Positions 1 through 8,642 of a stretch of DNA of 18,857 bases are shown here, piece by piece. The position numbers and the translations under genes were made by a program. The notes beneath the pieces are model-generated. The model had not been told where the DNA came from and made no database searches. It saw nothing but the letters and a program-made list of their open reading frames with translations. Source of the DNA: Eubacterium sp. (GTDB taxonomy: Bacteria; Bacillota; Clostridia; Oscillospirales; Acutalibacteraceae); the NCBI GenBank assembly GCA_029054965.1, contig JAIDEF010000137.1, positions 1 to 18,857 on the forward strand. Direction: 5' to 3'. Numbering within the stretch: position 1 is the stretch's first letter; each line of letters begins with the position of its first letter.

Positions 1-1
1 G

Positions 2-30
2 ATTATAACACTGCCTTTAAACTTCTTTAA
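2..30 (-). promoter_or_regulatory. Possible extended -10 promoter for a gene beyond the left edge
   Basis: On the minus strand the sequence TGTTATAAT (bases 2-10) is a perfect -10 hexamer preceded by the extended -10 TGn motif. The hexamer 17 bp upstream (bases 25-30) is TTAAAG, only a 3/6 match to TTGACA, which is tolerable for an extended -10 promoter. It lies just past the stop codon of the 145-aa gene and would drive a gene outside this window. No hairpin plus U-tract terminator separates the two. It is supported only by motif match. Confidence 0.4.
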
Positions 31-45
31 TCTTATATTCCTGTC

Positions 46-483
46 TTATTCCGAATCGCTGCCGGCAACCTCAATCTCAGCCTCCTCGGCAGATTCGGTA
101 TCGGCATCCTTCTGAAATGCTTCACGGGTTTTCTGTGCCATATCAGCAACAGATGTACTGAGCTTTACTTTAAGCTCCTCGACCTCATCATTAAGCAAAT
201 CAAGCTTATCCTTAACTGCTGAAATTTCTGCAGCAATACCTGCAAGCTGAGAATCGTCGACTTCTTCACCGATATAACTGTTATACTGCAGTTCTCCGAA
301 TTTTTCATAAAGCTTCGCAAGCTTTGCTTTTGCATCAAGAGCCTCAATCTTTTTCTTGCTAAGCTCAATACCCTCGGCACTTCTTTTGCCAAGACTTTCT
401 GCAACACCCCTTGTTTTGTTGAGCATTTCCTCAAGCTTAGGATTATTAATATTAATCTCTGTATCTCCGAATTTGAAAGCCAT
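46..483 (-). CDS. Hypothetical coiled-coil protein with acidic C-terminus (145 aa)
   Basis: I do not recognise this protein. It has no signal peptide, membrane segment or cysteine, so it is probably cytosolic and not a metal-ribbon protein. Residues 1-20 look like a short beta-type N-terminus (MAFKFGDTEI). Residues 35-65 and 76-112 are charged, Leu/Lys/Glu-rich and heptad-like, consistent with two helices forming a coiled coil or helical hairpin. The last 20 residues are strongly acidic and probably disordered. The ATG at 483 is preceded by a good Shine-Dalgarno (AGAAGAGG, 7-8 bp spacing). It has its own promoter (502-530) and is separated from hemZ by 69 bp, so it is probably not simply the last gene of the long operon. 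A role as a small structural or adaptor protein would be a guess. Confidence 0.8.
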   Translation of the reverse strand: MAFKFGDTEININNPKLEEMLNKTRGVAESLGKRSAEGIELSKKKIEALDAKAKLAKLYEKFGELQYNSYIGEEVDDSQLAGIAAEISAVKDKLDLLNDEVEELKVKLSTSVADMAQKTREAFQKDADTESAEEAEIEVAGSDSE

Positions 484-501
484 ATAAACACCTCTTCTGT
501 A

Positions 502-530
502 ATTATATTACAAAAAGTATTATTTTGCAA
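502..530 (-). promoter_or_regulatory. Sigma-A-type promoter for the 145-aa coiled-coil gene
   Basis: On the minus strand, TTGCAA (525-530, 4/6 to TTGACA) and TATAAT (502-507, 6/6) are separated by exactly 17 bp (508-524). The predicted transcription start, about 7 nt downstream of the -10, falls near base 495. That is only about 12 nt before the ATG and within or at the edge of the Shine-Dalgarno (491-498). The leader would therefore be extremely short. The surrounding 69-bp gap is very AT-rich, so chance -10 matches are common, but the correct spacing and placement support it. Confidence 0.65.
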
Positions 531-552
531 TACAATTAAGATATATTAATTT

Positions 553-1980
553 TTATTCACCATAAAATGCAGTTATGCCCATTTTCCTCTTTACAATCTC
601 ATCAAAACCATCAATATATTCATATGGATATTTGTAATTATAAATACGTTCTATATGACCGTTTTCCTGATTTTTAAGCCTTGTTACACCTCCTGCTCCT
701 GCTGAAAAAACAGAATGTGTTTCATCCATCATATAGACATTATAAAGGCAGTCAAGTCCGGGCTTGCACCAGCCCACATTTTCAAGATTGCCAAGTGATT
801 TTGACTGTCTGTACATATAATATGGATAATATCCGCTGTCAGACAACACAGCATTGGAATAATTGACCATATCAGCGGTTGTAAGTCTGTCCGTCAAATC
901 AAAGGTCATATCACGTGTCACCATATAGGCTGCTGATTTTAATGCAAGCGTATGTACGGTAATTGACTCTGCACCCAGCTCAATGCCCTTGTCAATACTT
1001 GCTTTAAATGATGTAATACTGTCCTTGGGCAAGCCTGCAATAAAGTCCATATTAATATTATCAAAGCCGATTTGACGGGCAAGATTATAGGCATCAACCG
1101 TCTGCTGTGCTGTATGACGTCTGCCTATTGCCTCAAGCACCTCATCATTAAAGCTTTGAGGATTTATGCTTATTCTTGATACGCCTGCAGCTTTAAGTGC
1201 AAGCAGCTTGTCCTCTGTGACAGTATCAGGTCTGCCTGCCTCCACAGTATATTCACGCAGTGTTGACAAAACAAAGCTATTCTCAATAGTTTTAAATAAT
1301 TTAATTAACAAATCAGCCGAAAGCGTTGTAGGCGTACCGCCGCCGAAATAGATTGTTTCAAGCCTCAAGCCAAGAGATTTTGAAATTCTCCCGATTTCCT
1401 CAAGCTCTGTGCAAAGCAAATCAACATAAGGAGCCATAAGCTTTTGTGTACGTTCAATGGAATGAGAAACAAATGAACAATAGGAGCACCGTGTAGGACA
1501 GAACGGAATCGAAACATAAAGTGAAAAGGAATTTTCCTTTGAAAGAGCTATAACCTCGTTTTCATGCTTCATCACTTCAAGGGTTAATGCCGTTTTGTCT
1601 TTTTTTGCAAGAAAGCTGTTTAAAAAATAATCTCTTGCATGATCAAGACCCATATCACCGCAAAGTCTGTGCATAAGCTTAGCAGGTCTTACACCAAAAA
1701 GAATACCCCAAGGAGGCTCATAACCCATAAGCTCACTCAAAACAGAATAAAGCAAAACGGACATAGCAACCGCCATATCCTCGCCTTCTGCCAATATATG
1801 TGTTTTTTTCAAATGCTTGTCATAAACCTTTGCATCTACTGAAAGCATATTTTCGCACCTTTCAGTTATAACAACAATATTCTCATCGCCGTCTGCCTTT
1901 ATTTTTTCATAAGGAAAAAATACGGTGCAGATATTCTTCATATCAAACTGAAGCTGATGATTAATCACCTTTAAAATCAT
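553..1980 (-). CDS. hemZ: HemZ, oxygen-independent coproporphyrinogen III oxidase-like radical SAM protein
   Basis: A 475-aa radical-SAM enzyme of the HemN/HemW superfamily. The family member HemZ is annotated as anaerobic coproporphyrinogen dehydrogenase, converting coproporphyrinogen III to protoporphyrinogen IX. The radical-SAM cysteines are C161, C165 and C168 in CPTRCSYCSF, followed by the SAM-binding GGGTPT at about 213-218. The N-terminal extension (1-150) carries PPWGILFGVRPAKL (89-102), which is characteristic of HemZ and not of HemN or HemW; length is close to Bacillus HemZ (about 500 aa). The ATG lies 4 nt after the stop of the upstream hydrolase gene, with its Shine-Dalgarno (AGGT) inside that gene's end. 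It is the last gene of the long operon. In many Clostridia hisS and aspS follow hemZ; here they do not. The actual substrate is untested in most lineages, and haem synthesis genes are not visible nearby. Confidence 0.9.
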   Translation of the reverse strand: MILKVINHQLQFDMKNICTVFFPYEKIKADGDENIVVITERCENMLSVDAKVYDKHLKKTHILAEGEDMAVAMSVLLYSVLSELMGYEPPWGILFGVRPAKLMHRLCGDMGLDHARDYFLNSFLAKKDKTALTLEVMKHENEVIALSKENSFSLYVSIPFCPTRCSYCSFVSHSIERTQKLMAPYVDLLCTELEEIGRISKSLGLRLETIYFGGGTPTTLSADLLIKLFKTIENSFVLSTLREYTVEAGRPDTVTEDKLLALKAAGVSRISINPQSFNDEVLEAIGRRHTAQQTVDAYNLARQIGFDNINMDFIAGLPKDSITSFKASIDKGIELGAESITVHTLALKSAAYMVTRDMTFDLTDRLTTADMVNYSNAVLSDSGYYPYYMYRQSKSLGNLENVGWCKPGLDCLYNVYMMDETHSVFSAGAGGVTRLKNQENGHIERIYNYKYPYEYIDGFDEIVKRKMGITAFYGE

Positions 1981-1984
1981 ATAA

Positions 1985-2602
1985 TTACCTGTTCATATAT
2001 GGATTATTTTTTCTTTCAAAATCAAGAGATGACTGTTTGTCATGACCGGGATAGACAGAGTAATCCCCCTCTAAATCAGCAAGTCTTTTTAGACTGTCAA
2101 TAATTTCACTGCCTGAGCCGCCGGGGAAATCCGTTCTGCCGCAGCTACAATAAAACAGCGTGTCACCTGTAAACAGCTTGTCATCACAGACATAGCAGAC
2201 ACCGCCCTTGGTGTGCCCCGGGGTTGATATTACCGTTATTTCACTGTCACCAAGCGTAATTGTATCACCATCTGCTACCTCTATATCTGCCGATGAACTT
2301 ATATGATGCTCACCACAGAAGGCGGCAAGGCTAAGCTTGCCTGAGCCGAGCATAGGTGCATCCTCTTTAGAAATAACAACCTCTGCCCCCGTAATCTCCT
2401 TAATACCTTTAACACCGCCGATGTGGTCAAAATGACCATGTGTTAAAAGAATGTATTTCAAATCAGCATCACCGATGAATTCACGCATTCTTTCACTGTC
2501 ATCAGTACAGTCAATCAATGCAGATTTTCCGCTTTCTTCATCAGTTATCAGGTAACAGTTATTATCAAGTCTGCCGAAAACGGCACATTTAACATTAATC
2601 AT
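1985..2602 (-). CDS. Metallo-beta-lactamase fold hydrolase, glyoxalase II-like
   Basis: A 205-aa cytosolic MBL-fold hydrolase close to the GloB/YqgX type. The full set of binuclear metal ligands is visible: THGHFDH (H55, H57, D59, H60), H130 in TPGH, D147 in FTGDTLF, and H187 in YPGH. The motif CGRTDFPGG at 154-162 is typical of glyoxalase II-like hydrolases. Family members hydrolyse thioesters such as S-lactoylglutathione, but small Firmicute versions have uncertain substrates (bacillithiol conjugates or general thioesters are possible), so no symbol is given. The ATG overlaps the stop of dtd by one base (TAATG), with AAGGA upstream, suggesting translational coupling. This position between dtd and hemZ is conserved in many Clostridia. 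Confidence 0.9.
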   Translation of the reverse strand: MINVKCAVFGRLDNNCYLITDEESGKSALIDCTDDSERMREFIGDADLKYILLTHGHFDHIGGVKGIKEITGAEVVISKEDAPMLGSGKLSLAAFCGEHHISSSADIEVADGDTITLGDSEITVISTPGHTKGGVCYVCDDKLFTGDTLFYCSCGRTDFPGGSGSEIIDSLKRLADLEGDYSVYPGHDKQSSLDFERKNNPYMNR

Positions 2603-3054
2603 TATTTCAAATCCTTACTGTCAAGAATAATTGTAACAGGCCCGTCATTTAGCAAATCAACCTTCATATCAGCACCGAAACGACCTGTATCAACCTTTTT
2701 AACTCCTGCTGCTTTTAGTTCTTCAACAAAATACTCATAAAGCATTTCTGCCTCTGCAGGAGGTGCTGACTTTGTAAAGCTCGGACGCCTGCCATGCGAA
2801 CAGTCCGCACATAATGTAAACTGTGAGACCACAAGAATTTCACCATCAACATCAAGGCAGGATAAATTCATTTTTTCATTTTCATCCTCAAATATTCTGA
2901 GCACCGGTATTTTTTTCACCAGCTTGTCAGCATCTGCTTTTGTGTCCCCCTGCTCAACTCCGAGCAGTATAAGGAAGCCCTTATCAACAGAGCTTACCTT
3001 AACATTATCAATTGTAACACCTGCGTGCTTTACTCTTTGAATTACTGCTTTCAT
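2602..3054 (-). CDS. dtd: D-aminoacyl-tRNA deacylase (DTD)
   Basis: A 150-aa protein of full family length (about 145-150 aa). DTD hydrolyses D-amino acids (for example D-Tyr) and glycine mischarged onto tRNAs, a proofreading step in translation. Both signature motifs are present: SQFTL at residues 77-81 and the Gly-Pro motif in NDGPVT (136-141), whose cis-Gly-Pro dipeptide gives chiral selectivity. The N-terminal MKAVIQRVKHAGVTID is also typical. The start overlaps the end of rel by 4 nt (ATGA), and its own stop overlaps the next start by 1 nt (TAATG), so it is embedded in the operon. The rel-dtd pair is a classic Firmicute arrangement. Confidence 0.96.
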   Translation of the reverse strand: MKAVIQRVKHAGVTIDNVKVSSVDKGFLILLGVEQGDTKADADKLVKKIPVLRIFEDENEKMNLSCLDVDGEILVVSQFTLCADCSHGRRPSFTKSAPPAEAEMLYEYFVEELKAAGVKKVDTGRFGADMKVDLLNDGPVTIILDSKDLK

Positions 3055-5264
3055 ATATTACCGCTTCTCTCTATGTGATATACACCATCAACCTTTTTCA
3101 GCAGCTTTGAAACACTTTCAAGATGCTCTCTTGAATTGACGGAGATTGTCATTGTGGTTAAACAATTGCCCTCATTAATCGGACGGGCATTAATTGAATG
3201 AATTTTAACGTGTGCACCTGCCATTTTTGTAGTAATATCAAGAACAACACCATCACGGTCAATTGCATAAACATCAATTGTCGATCTTGCTTCAACCTTA
3301 ACACTGCCGTCCCAATGTGCATTAACCCACCTTGCAGGCTCAGGAGAAAGTGCAGGATCAAGAGGAACATTTACACAGTCACGCCTGTGAATAGTCAGGC
3401 CTGTACCACGATTGATAAAGCCTATAATTTCCTCACCCGGAATCGGTGAACAGCATTTAGCCATTTTGACAAGACAGTTATCAATGCCTTCAACAACAAT
3501 GCCATTGGTGCTTTTTTGAGTTTCCTTAAAATCATTTTGAATAACAGGCTTTGGCGGCTGTGTATCCTTTGGCTTCCAGTTACGGTTATAATCATCCTTA
3601 ATACCGGGCATCAGCCTTGTCATCTGAATACCGCCATAGCCCACTGCAGCATAAAAATCATCGATATTTTCAAAATGCTGTCTGTCGGCAATTTTAGCGA
3701 CAAACTTTTCATAGTCGCCTGCTTCAAGGCGAATAAAGTTTCGCTTCAGCTCACGCTCAACCTCGGTCCGACCCTGAATAATATTCTCGTCACGCTTTTC
3801 CTTTTTGAACCAGGCACGAATTTTACTTCTTGACTCGCCTGTTGTAACAATATTAAGCCAGGCACGCGATGGGCCCTTGCCCTGCTGATTAGATGTTAAA
3901 ATTTCAACAATTTCACCTGTCTTAACCTTATAGTCAAGGTTAACAATTCTGCCGTTAACCTTAGCACCGACCATTTTGTTGCCAACAGCAGAATGTATTG
4001 CATAAGCAAAGTCAATAACAGTTGCACCCTTTGGCAATGATTTGACATCGCCCTTAGGGGTCATAACAAATACTTCCTCTGCAGACAAATCACCCTTGAT
4101 AGTAGAAACAAGCTCCTCAGGATTATCACTTTCATTATCATTTTCAATTATTCTGTGAATCCATTCAAGACGGTCATCAATTCCGTCCTTACCGCCCTTG
4201 CCAAGCTTATACTTCCAGTGAGCAGCAATACCGAACTCTGCAGTACGATGCATATCCCAGGTACGAATCTGTATTTCAAATGGCACTCCCGATTTTGTAA
4301 GCACTGTTGTATGAAGTGACTGATACATATTCGGCTTAGGCATTGAGATATAATCCTTGAATCTGCCGGGCAAAGGCTGGAACATATCGTGAACAATACC
4401 AAGAACATTATAACAGTCAATCATCGAATCAACAATAATTCTGACTGCGTAAATATCAAAAATCTGCTCAAAATTTTTGCCCTTGATATACACCTTACGG
4501 AAAATTCCGTGAACGGATTTAACTCGTGAAAAAATCTTGACATTATCCATAATAGGTGTAATTTTATCACCTATTTGCTCAGTGATTTCCTTAAGAAATT
4601 TTTCACCCTGCTCCTTTTTCATAGAAAGATTTTTTTCTATTTCCTTATATGCAATAGGGTCAAGATAGAATATCGCTAAATCCTCGAGCTCCTCTTTAAT
4701 CGGTCTAATACCAAGGCGATGAGCAATCGGTGCGTAAATCTCAAGAGTTTCAAGACTTTTTTCCCTCTGCTTATGGGGGGGCATATGCTCAAGAGTTCTC
4801 ATATTATGAAGTCTGTCGCAAAGCTTAATAATAATTACCCTGATATCCTCATTCATAGCAATGAACATTTTACGGATATTTTCCGCCTGTACTTCCTCAC
4901 GGCTTGAAAGCGGAATCTGACCCAGCTTTGTAACACCATCAACAAGAAGTGCAACATCATCACTGAATTCTGCCTTGATATAATCAAGATTATACTCAGT
5001 ATCCTCAACAACATCATGCAGAAGTGCACCAATAATACATTCATTATCCATCCCCAGCTTAAACAGTATTTTGGCTACTGCAACAGGGTGCATAATATAA
5101 GGCTCACCTGAACGGCGCCTCTGATTTTTATGGGCACTGAAGGCAAGATTATATGCTTTTTCAATTTTATCAACATCATAATATTTCGATGCCTTTATCT
5201 CCTCAAAAAAGGAGTCAAAACCATCGTCATAATCCATATCATATTCTTTATCGGTTTCTATCAC
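3051..5264 (-). CDS. rel: Bifunctional RelA/SpoT-type (p)ppGpp synthetase/hydrolase
   Basis: A 737-aa long RSH protein with the full domain order: HD hydrolase (about 30-200), synthetase (about 235-350), TGS (about 397-457), a Cys-containing helical/zinc-finger region (C597, C604, C605, C630) and a C-terminal ACT domain (about 660-735). It makes and degrades the stringent-response alarmone (p)ppGpp. Hydrolase residues H59, H83-D84, E87-D88, D150 and N154 are intact. The synthetase retains RFKD (301-304), D270, Y314 and E330. However, the usual GRxKHxYS motif reads S246-R-V-K-S-V-H-G253, a departure discussed in the findings. Translation starts at GTG (5264), chosen because GGAAGGA lies 6-7 nt upstream; the first internal ATG (codon 10) has no good ribosome site. 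The stop of recJ directly abuts this GTG. The expected upstream neighbour apt is absent. Confidence 0.95.
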   Translation of the reverse strand: MIETDKEYDMDYDDGFDSFFEEIKASKYYDVDKIEKAYNLAFSAHKNQRRRSGEPYIMHPVAVAKILFKLGMDNECIIGALLHDVVEDTEYNLDYIKAEFSDDVALLVDGVTKLGQIPLSSREEVQAENIRKMFIAMNEDIRVIIIKLCDRLHNMRTLEHMPPHKQREKSLETLEIYAPIAHRLGIRPIKEELEDLAIFYLDPIAYKEIEKNLSMKKEQGEKFLKEITEQIGDKITPIMDNVKIFSRVKSVHGIFRKVYIKGKNFEQIFDIYAVRIIVDSMIDCYNVLGIVHDMFQPLPGRFKDYISMPKPNMYQSLHTTVLTKSGVPFEIQIRTWDMHRTAEFGIAAHWKYKLGKGGKDGIDDRLEWIHRIIENDNESDNPEELVSTIKGDLSAEEVFVMTPKGDVKSLPKGATVIDFAYAIHSAVGNKMVGAKVNGRIVNLDYKVKTGEIVEILTSNQQGKGPSRAWLNIVTTGESRSKIRAWFKKEKRDENIIQGRTEVERELKRNFIRLEAGDYEKFVAKIADRQHFENIDDFYAAVGYGGIQMTRLMPGIKDDYNRNWKPKDTQPPKPVIQNDFKETQKSTNGIVVEGIDNCLVKMAKCCSPIPGEEIIGFINRGTGLTIHRRDCVNVPLDPALSPEPARWVNAHWDGSVKVEARSTIDVYAIDRDGVVLDITTKMAGAHVKIHSINARPINEGNCLTTMTISVNSREHLESVSKLLKKVDGVYHIERSGNI

Positions 5265-7283
5265 TTAAATCCTTCCCTTCAGGGCGGTGAGCGTTTTTGT
5301 GCTTTCCAAATCCACCTTACCGCTTGGATTATTTAAAGTTATTGAACTGCCGCGGTTAATAAGCCCTGCATCCTCGAATGCAGAAAGAGTAAAGCAAAGC
5401 TGACCATATGTAACGCTCTGCCCCAGCTCAAAATATAAATCATCAAGGGTGTAGGTATAACCGCCCTTTTGCTTAAGAAATCTATATATTACCGAGCAGA
5501 TTTCACGGCTCGGATAAATATCTGTTTTATTTTTATTGCCGAGCTTAAAAAGCTCGTAATCTGCCTTTTCTGCAAAATACTTATTATCATCAATACCGTT
5601 TCTGCGGACATCTGCCGCCTGTATTGAAAGATAATACTTACCTTTAAAATAATTCTTTGAAAGCCTTACAGCAATGTCAATATGTTCACCTGCTGAATAT
5701 GGGAACTCCTCCGCTGTTGTCTGAAACTTGACTATACGAAGAGTTTTACCCTTTTTTGTAACCTCAAATCTTATATGCTTGCCGTCACCGATAGGCGTAA
5801 CCGACACGAGCTCCATATTGAAAAGCCCGAATACCGGCTGACTGTTATCTGCACCATACGGCTCAAGTAAAGTCAGATTATCAACTAAATCAATATCAAG
5901 ATAAAAAGGTGACAGCTTACAATCGAGAGTTAAGGTTTTTGCAGGCATAACAGGAAAAGTATCTGCTGCATAGGCATTAATTCTTTCTCTGAATAAATCA
6001 ATGTCATTACTCATAATACCTAAGCCTGCCGCAAGAGGATGCCCTCCGAAATGGGTAAGCAGATCACTGCAGCTATTTATTGCATCAAAGATATTGAAGC
6101 CTTCAACACTTCTTGCTGAACCGACTGCTTCGCCCTCATCATTAATACTGAAAATTATAACCGGCTTGCCGTACAGACTGCTGATATTTGATGCCACTAT
6201 ACCGATAACGCCTGAATGATAATTTTCACCTGCAGCAACAATAATTCTGTCATCCGCAAGACTCGGATTTTCTGCAATCTGCTCACATACACTTTCAATA
6301 ATGTTAGATTCAACAGTATGTCTATGAGCATTTTCAACATCAAGCTGTGAGGCTTTGAACTGCGCATCCTCATAGTCATCACATATTAAAAGCTCAACAG
6401 CCTTTGCAGCATCATCCATTCTTCCGGCAGCATTAATACGGGGACATAGCTGAAATGCGATATTGACTGCATTGACACTGTCATCAGCGCCTGCAGCCTT
6501 TTTAAGTGCTGCAATTCCTATTCTTGAATCAGAGTTGATAAGATCAAGCCCTGCCTTCACAAGGCTTCTGTTTTCATCCCTCAGCGGAACAACGTCACCG
6601 ATTGTACCTATTGCTACTAAATCTGCATACTGCTCAATCAGCTCATCAACCTCACCATCATAGACAGCACAGGCAAGCTTGAAGGCAACGCCGACACCTG
6701 CAAAATCCCTGAATTTCAAATCATTATCCGGTCTGTGGGGATTTACAACCGCCTCAGCTCTCGGCATTTTTTCGCCAAGCTGATGATGGTCTGTAACAAC
6801 AAGCTCCATACCAAGGGAATAAATATACTCCGCCTCATTTATTGCTGATATACCATTATCAACAGTTACAATCAAATCTGTGCCCTGTGCCTTAATCTTT
6901 TCTATGGCACTCATATTCATACCATAGCCCTCTGTCAGTCGGTTTGGTATATAATAGGCAACATTTGCACCAAGACTTTCAAGTAGTGAGAAAAGCAATG
7001 CCGTTGAAGTCACACCATCACAGTCATAGTCACCGTAAACACAAATTTTTTCATCATTATCAATCGCACGATTGATTCTTGCAACTGCCTTATCCATATC
7101 CTTTAATGAATATGGTGATGTGTATGTATCTGAGCCATATAAAAATGATGATGCACTCAGCTCATCATCAATCCCCCTTGACACCAGAAGAAAGGCAATC
7201 AAAGGGTCAATATTTAATTTTTCACTAAGAGCCGATGCCTTTTCCTTATCAGCATCGGCAACTATCCATTTACTGTGTGACAT
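5265..7283 (-). CDS. recJ: Single-stranded-DNA-specific 5'-3' exonuclease RecJ
   Basis: A 672-aa DHH-family nuclease that degrades single-stranded DNA 5' to 3' in recombination and mismatch/base-excision repair. Visible motifs are DYDCDG (85-90), VDNG (141-144), DHH (165-167), GTIGD (226-230), PRINAAGR (281-288), HSGVIGI (356-362, DHHA1 region) and GGHP (413-416). These cover the metal-binding core and the DHHA1 domain. An OB-fold region follows at about 450-560, and the C-terminal ~90 residues resemble a winged-helix-like tail. It is shorter than Bacillus RecJ (about 786 aa) but near the length of minimal forms. The ATG overlaps the hisE stop by one base (TAATG) and lacks a strong ribosome site of its own, so expression is probably coupled to hisE. 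Confidence 0.95.
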   Translation of the reverse strand: MSHSKWIVADADKEKASALSEKLNIDPLIAFLLVSRGIDDELSASSFLYGSDTYTSPYSLKDMDKAVARINRAIDNDEKICVYGDYDCDGVTSTALLFSLLESLGANVAYYIPNRLTEGYGMNMSAIEKIKAQGTDLIVTVDNGISAINEAEYIYSLGMELVVTDHHQLGEKMPRAEAVVNPHRPDNDLKFRDFAGVGVAFKLACAVYDGEVDELIEQYADLVAIGTIGDVVPLRDENRSLVKAGLDLINSDSRIGIAALKKAAGADDSVNAVNIAFQLCPRINAAGRMDDAAKAVELLICDDYEDAQFKASQLDVENAHRHTVESNIIESVCEQIAENPSLADDRIIVAAGENYHSGVIGIVASNISSLYGKPVIIFSINDEGEAVGSARSVEGFNIFDAINSCSDLLTHFGGHPLAAGLGIMSNDIDLFRERINAYAADTFPVMPAKTLTLDCKLSPFYLDIDLVDNLTLLEPYGADNSQPVFGLFNMELVSVTPIGDGKHIRFEVTKKGKTLRIVKFQTTAEEFPYSAGEHIDIAVRLSKNYFKGKYYLSIQAADVRRNGIDDNKYFAEKADYELFKLGNKNKTDIYPSREICSVIYRFLKQKGGYTYTLDDLYFELGQSVTYGQLCFTLSAFEDAGLINRGSSITLNNPSGKVDLESTKTLTALKGRI

Positions 7284-7606
7284 TATGAATTCTTATCCAC
7301 CTGATGAAACTGCTTAAGATTGCCCGCCTTTTCGGCTCTTTTTCTGAGCACTTCCTCAACGTCCTCTATTGTAATATCCTGATCAACCATCATAACAAGT
7401 GTGTGATAAATCAAATCACATATTTCACCTACGGTTTCTTCCTTGACACCATTTTTAGCGGCGATAACCATTTCGGTTGACTCCTCGCCGATTTTTTTTA
7501 AAATCTTATCAATTCCCTTTTCAAAAAGATAACAGGTGTATGAGCCCTCTTCCTTTGCACTCTTTCTGTCAAGGATTGTCTGATAATCGTTTCTGATATA
7601 ATCCAT
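7283..7606 (-). CDS. hisE: Phosphoribosyl-ATP pyrophosphatase HisE
   Basis: A 107-aa all-alpha MazG-like pyrophosphohydrolase catalysing step 2 of histidine synthesis (PR-ATP to PR-AMP plus PPi). The metal-binding pattern EExxE (E41, E42, E45) and the second ExxD (E61, D64 in EICD) are visible. The ATG overlaps the hisI stop by one base (TAATG) and has a strong Shine-Dalgarno (GAGGGAG, about 7 nt spacing). Length matches stand-alone HisE (about 100-110 aa). In many bacteria HisI and HisE are fused; here they are separate but overlapping genes. Confidence 0.96.
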   Translation of the reverse strand: MDYIRNDYQTILDRKSAKEEGSYTCYLFEKGIDKILKKIGEESTEMVIAAKNGVKEETVGEICDLIYHTLVMMVDQDITIEDVEEVLRKRAEKAGNLKQFHQVDKNS

Positions 7607-7932
7607 TAAAATTCTCCCTCAATTTTATTGAAAAAACAGGTATGGCTGCCTGTGTGGCAGGCAGCGCCTGTCTGAATAACCTTAATTAAAAGTGTGTCAT
7701 CATCACAGTCACCGTGGATTGAAACAATCTTCTGCAGATGACCGGAGGTTGCACCCTTATTCCAGAGCTCCTGTCTTGAGCGTGACCAAAACCAGGTGTA
7801 GCCTGTTTCAAGTGTTTTTTGCATTGACTCCCTGTTCATATAGGCAAGCATTAACACCTCGCCTGTGGAATCCTCTTGTATAATGGCAGGGATTAAATCT
7901 GCTTTTTTAAAATATTTTTCAATGTCAATCAT
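7606..7932 (-). CDS. hisI: Phosphoribosyl-AMP cyclohydrolase HisI
   Basis: A 108-aa zinc enzyme catalysing step 3 of histidine synthesis (opening the purine ring of PR-AMP to give ProFAR). Visible signatures are WFWSRSR (47-53), the metal-binding DCDDD (75-79) and the zinc cysteines in ACHTGSHTC (C92, C99). I chose the ATG at 7932 rather than the in-frame TTG at 7938: GGAGG lies 7 nt upstream of the ATG but only about 1 nt from the TTG, and the ATG overlaps the hisA stop in the common ATGA arrangement. Confidence 0.96.
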   Translation of the reverse strand: MIDIEKYFKKADLIPAIIQEDSTGEVLMLAYMNRESMQKTLETGYTWFWSRSRQELWNKGATSGHLQKIVSIHGDCDDDTLLIKVIQTGAACHTGSHTCFFNKIEGEF

Positions 7933-8642
7933 TTGCAAACCTCCACTGCCTCTCTTAAATCAAGTGTGCGTTCATAAATACTTTTTCCGCATATTGCACC
8001 ATAAAGCTTTTTATCTCTTAAAGCTAAAATATCACCGATACTTGTAACACCGCCTGATGCAGTGATATCACAGGATACAGCATTATTGATTTCAACAAGC
8101 TGTTCAAGATTAGGACCTGAAAGCGTTCCATCCTTACCAATATCGGTAAAGATAATTGTTTTAACTCCGACAGCCTCCATTTTTTTTGCAAGGTCAGTAA
8201 AATAAACATCACTGCCTTCAACCCAGCCCTCTGTTGCAACATAGCCCTGCTTAGCATCTATTCCGACAGCAATTGCAGAGCCGAACTCCTTTACAGCCTC
8301 TTCAACTAACTGTGGATTTTTCAAAGCTACAGAGCCTAATATAATTCGGCTTATGCCTCTATTAATATAAAAATCAATATCCTTCATAGTTCTTATACCA
8401 CCGCCAAGCTCAACCTTGAGCGGTGTTTCATTAGCGACGGAAATAAAGGTGTCAGCATTAACAGGCTCCTTTTTCAGCGAGCCGTCAAGGTCAACCATAT
8501 GTATCCACTGACAGCCAGCTTTAGCAAAGCCTTCAGCAGTTTCAAGTGCATCACCTGCAACCTGCTTGGCTGTTGAAAAATCACCTTTATAAAGTCTTAC
8601 AGGCTTGCCGCCGATAATATCAATAGCGGGAAAAATAATCAT
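7929..8642 (-). CDS. hisA: ProFAR isomerase HisA
   Basis: A 237-aa (beta/alpha)8-barrel catalysing step 4, the Amadori rearrangement of ProFAR to PRFAR. The two catalytic aspartates are D8 (PAIDIIGG) and D129 (GIDAKQG). The two half-barrel phosphate-binding signatures are visible as LGGGIR (79-84) and ASGGV (195-199). The ATG at 8642 is preferred over the TTG at 8645 because AGGAG is 7 nt upstream of it. The ATG overlaps the hisB stop (TGATG). HisF normally lies beside HisA and uses its product; no hisF or hisH is present between hisB and hisE. The fit to HisA rather than HisF is supported by the N-terminal PAID and the GGKPVRL segment. Confidence 0.96.
   Translation of the reverse strand: MIIFPAIDIIGGKPVRLYKGDFSTAKQVAGDALETAEGFAKAGCQWIHMVDLDGSLKKEPVNADTFISVANETPLKVELGGGIRTMKDIDFYINRGISRIILGSVALKNPQLVEEAVKEFGSAIAVGIDAKQGYVATEGWVEGSDVYFTDLAKKMEAVGVKTIIFTDIGKDGTLSGPNLEQLVEINNAVSCDITASGGVTSIGDILALRDKKLYGAICGKSIYERTLDLREAVEVCK

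Noticed and set aside
535..550. ATTAA-N6-TTAAT as a terminator after hemZ
   Set aside because: Only five A-T pairs with no GC; too weak and not followed by a clear U-tract.
7933..7938. TTG at 7938 as the hisI start
   Set aside because: The Shine-Dalgarno GGAGG is almost touching the TTG but correctly spaced from the ATG at 7932, which also overlaps the hisA stop as ATGA.
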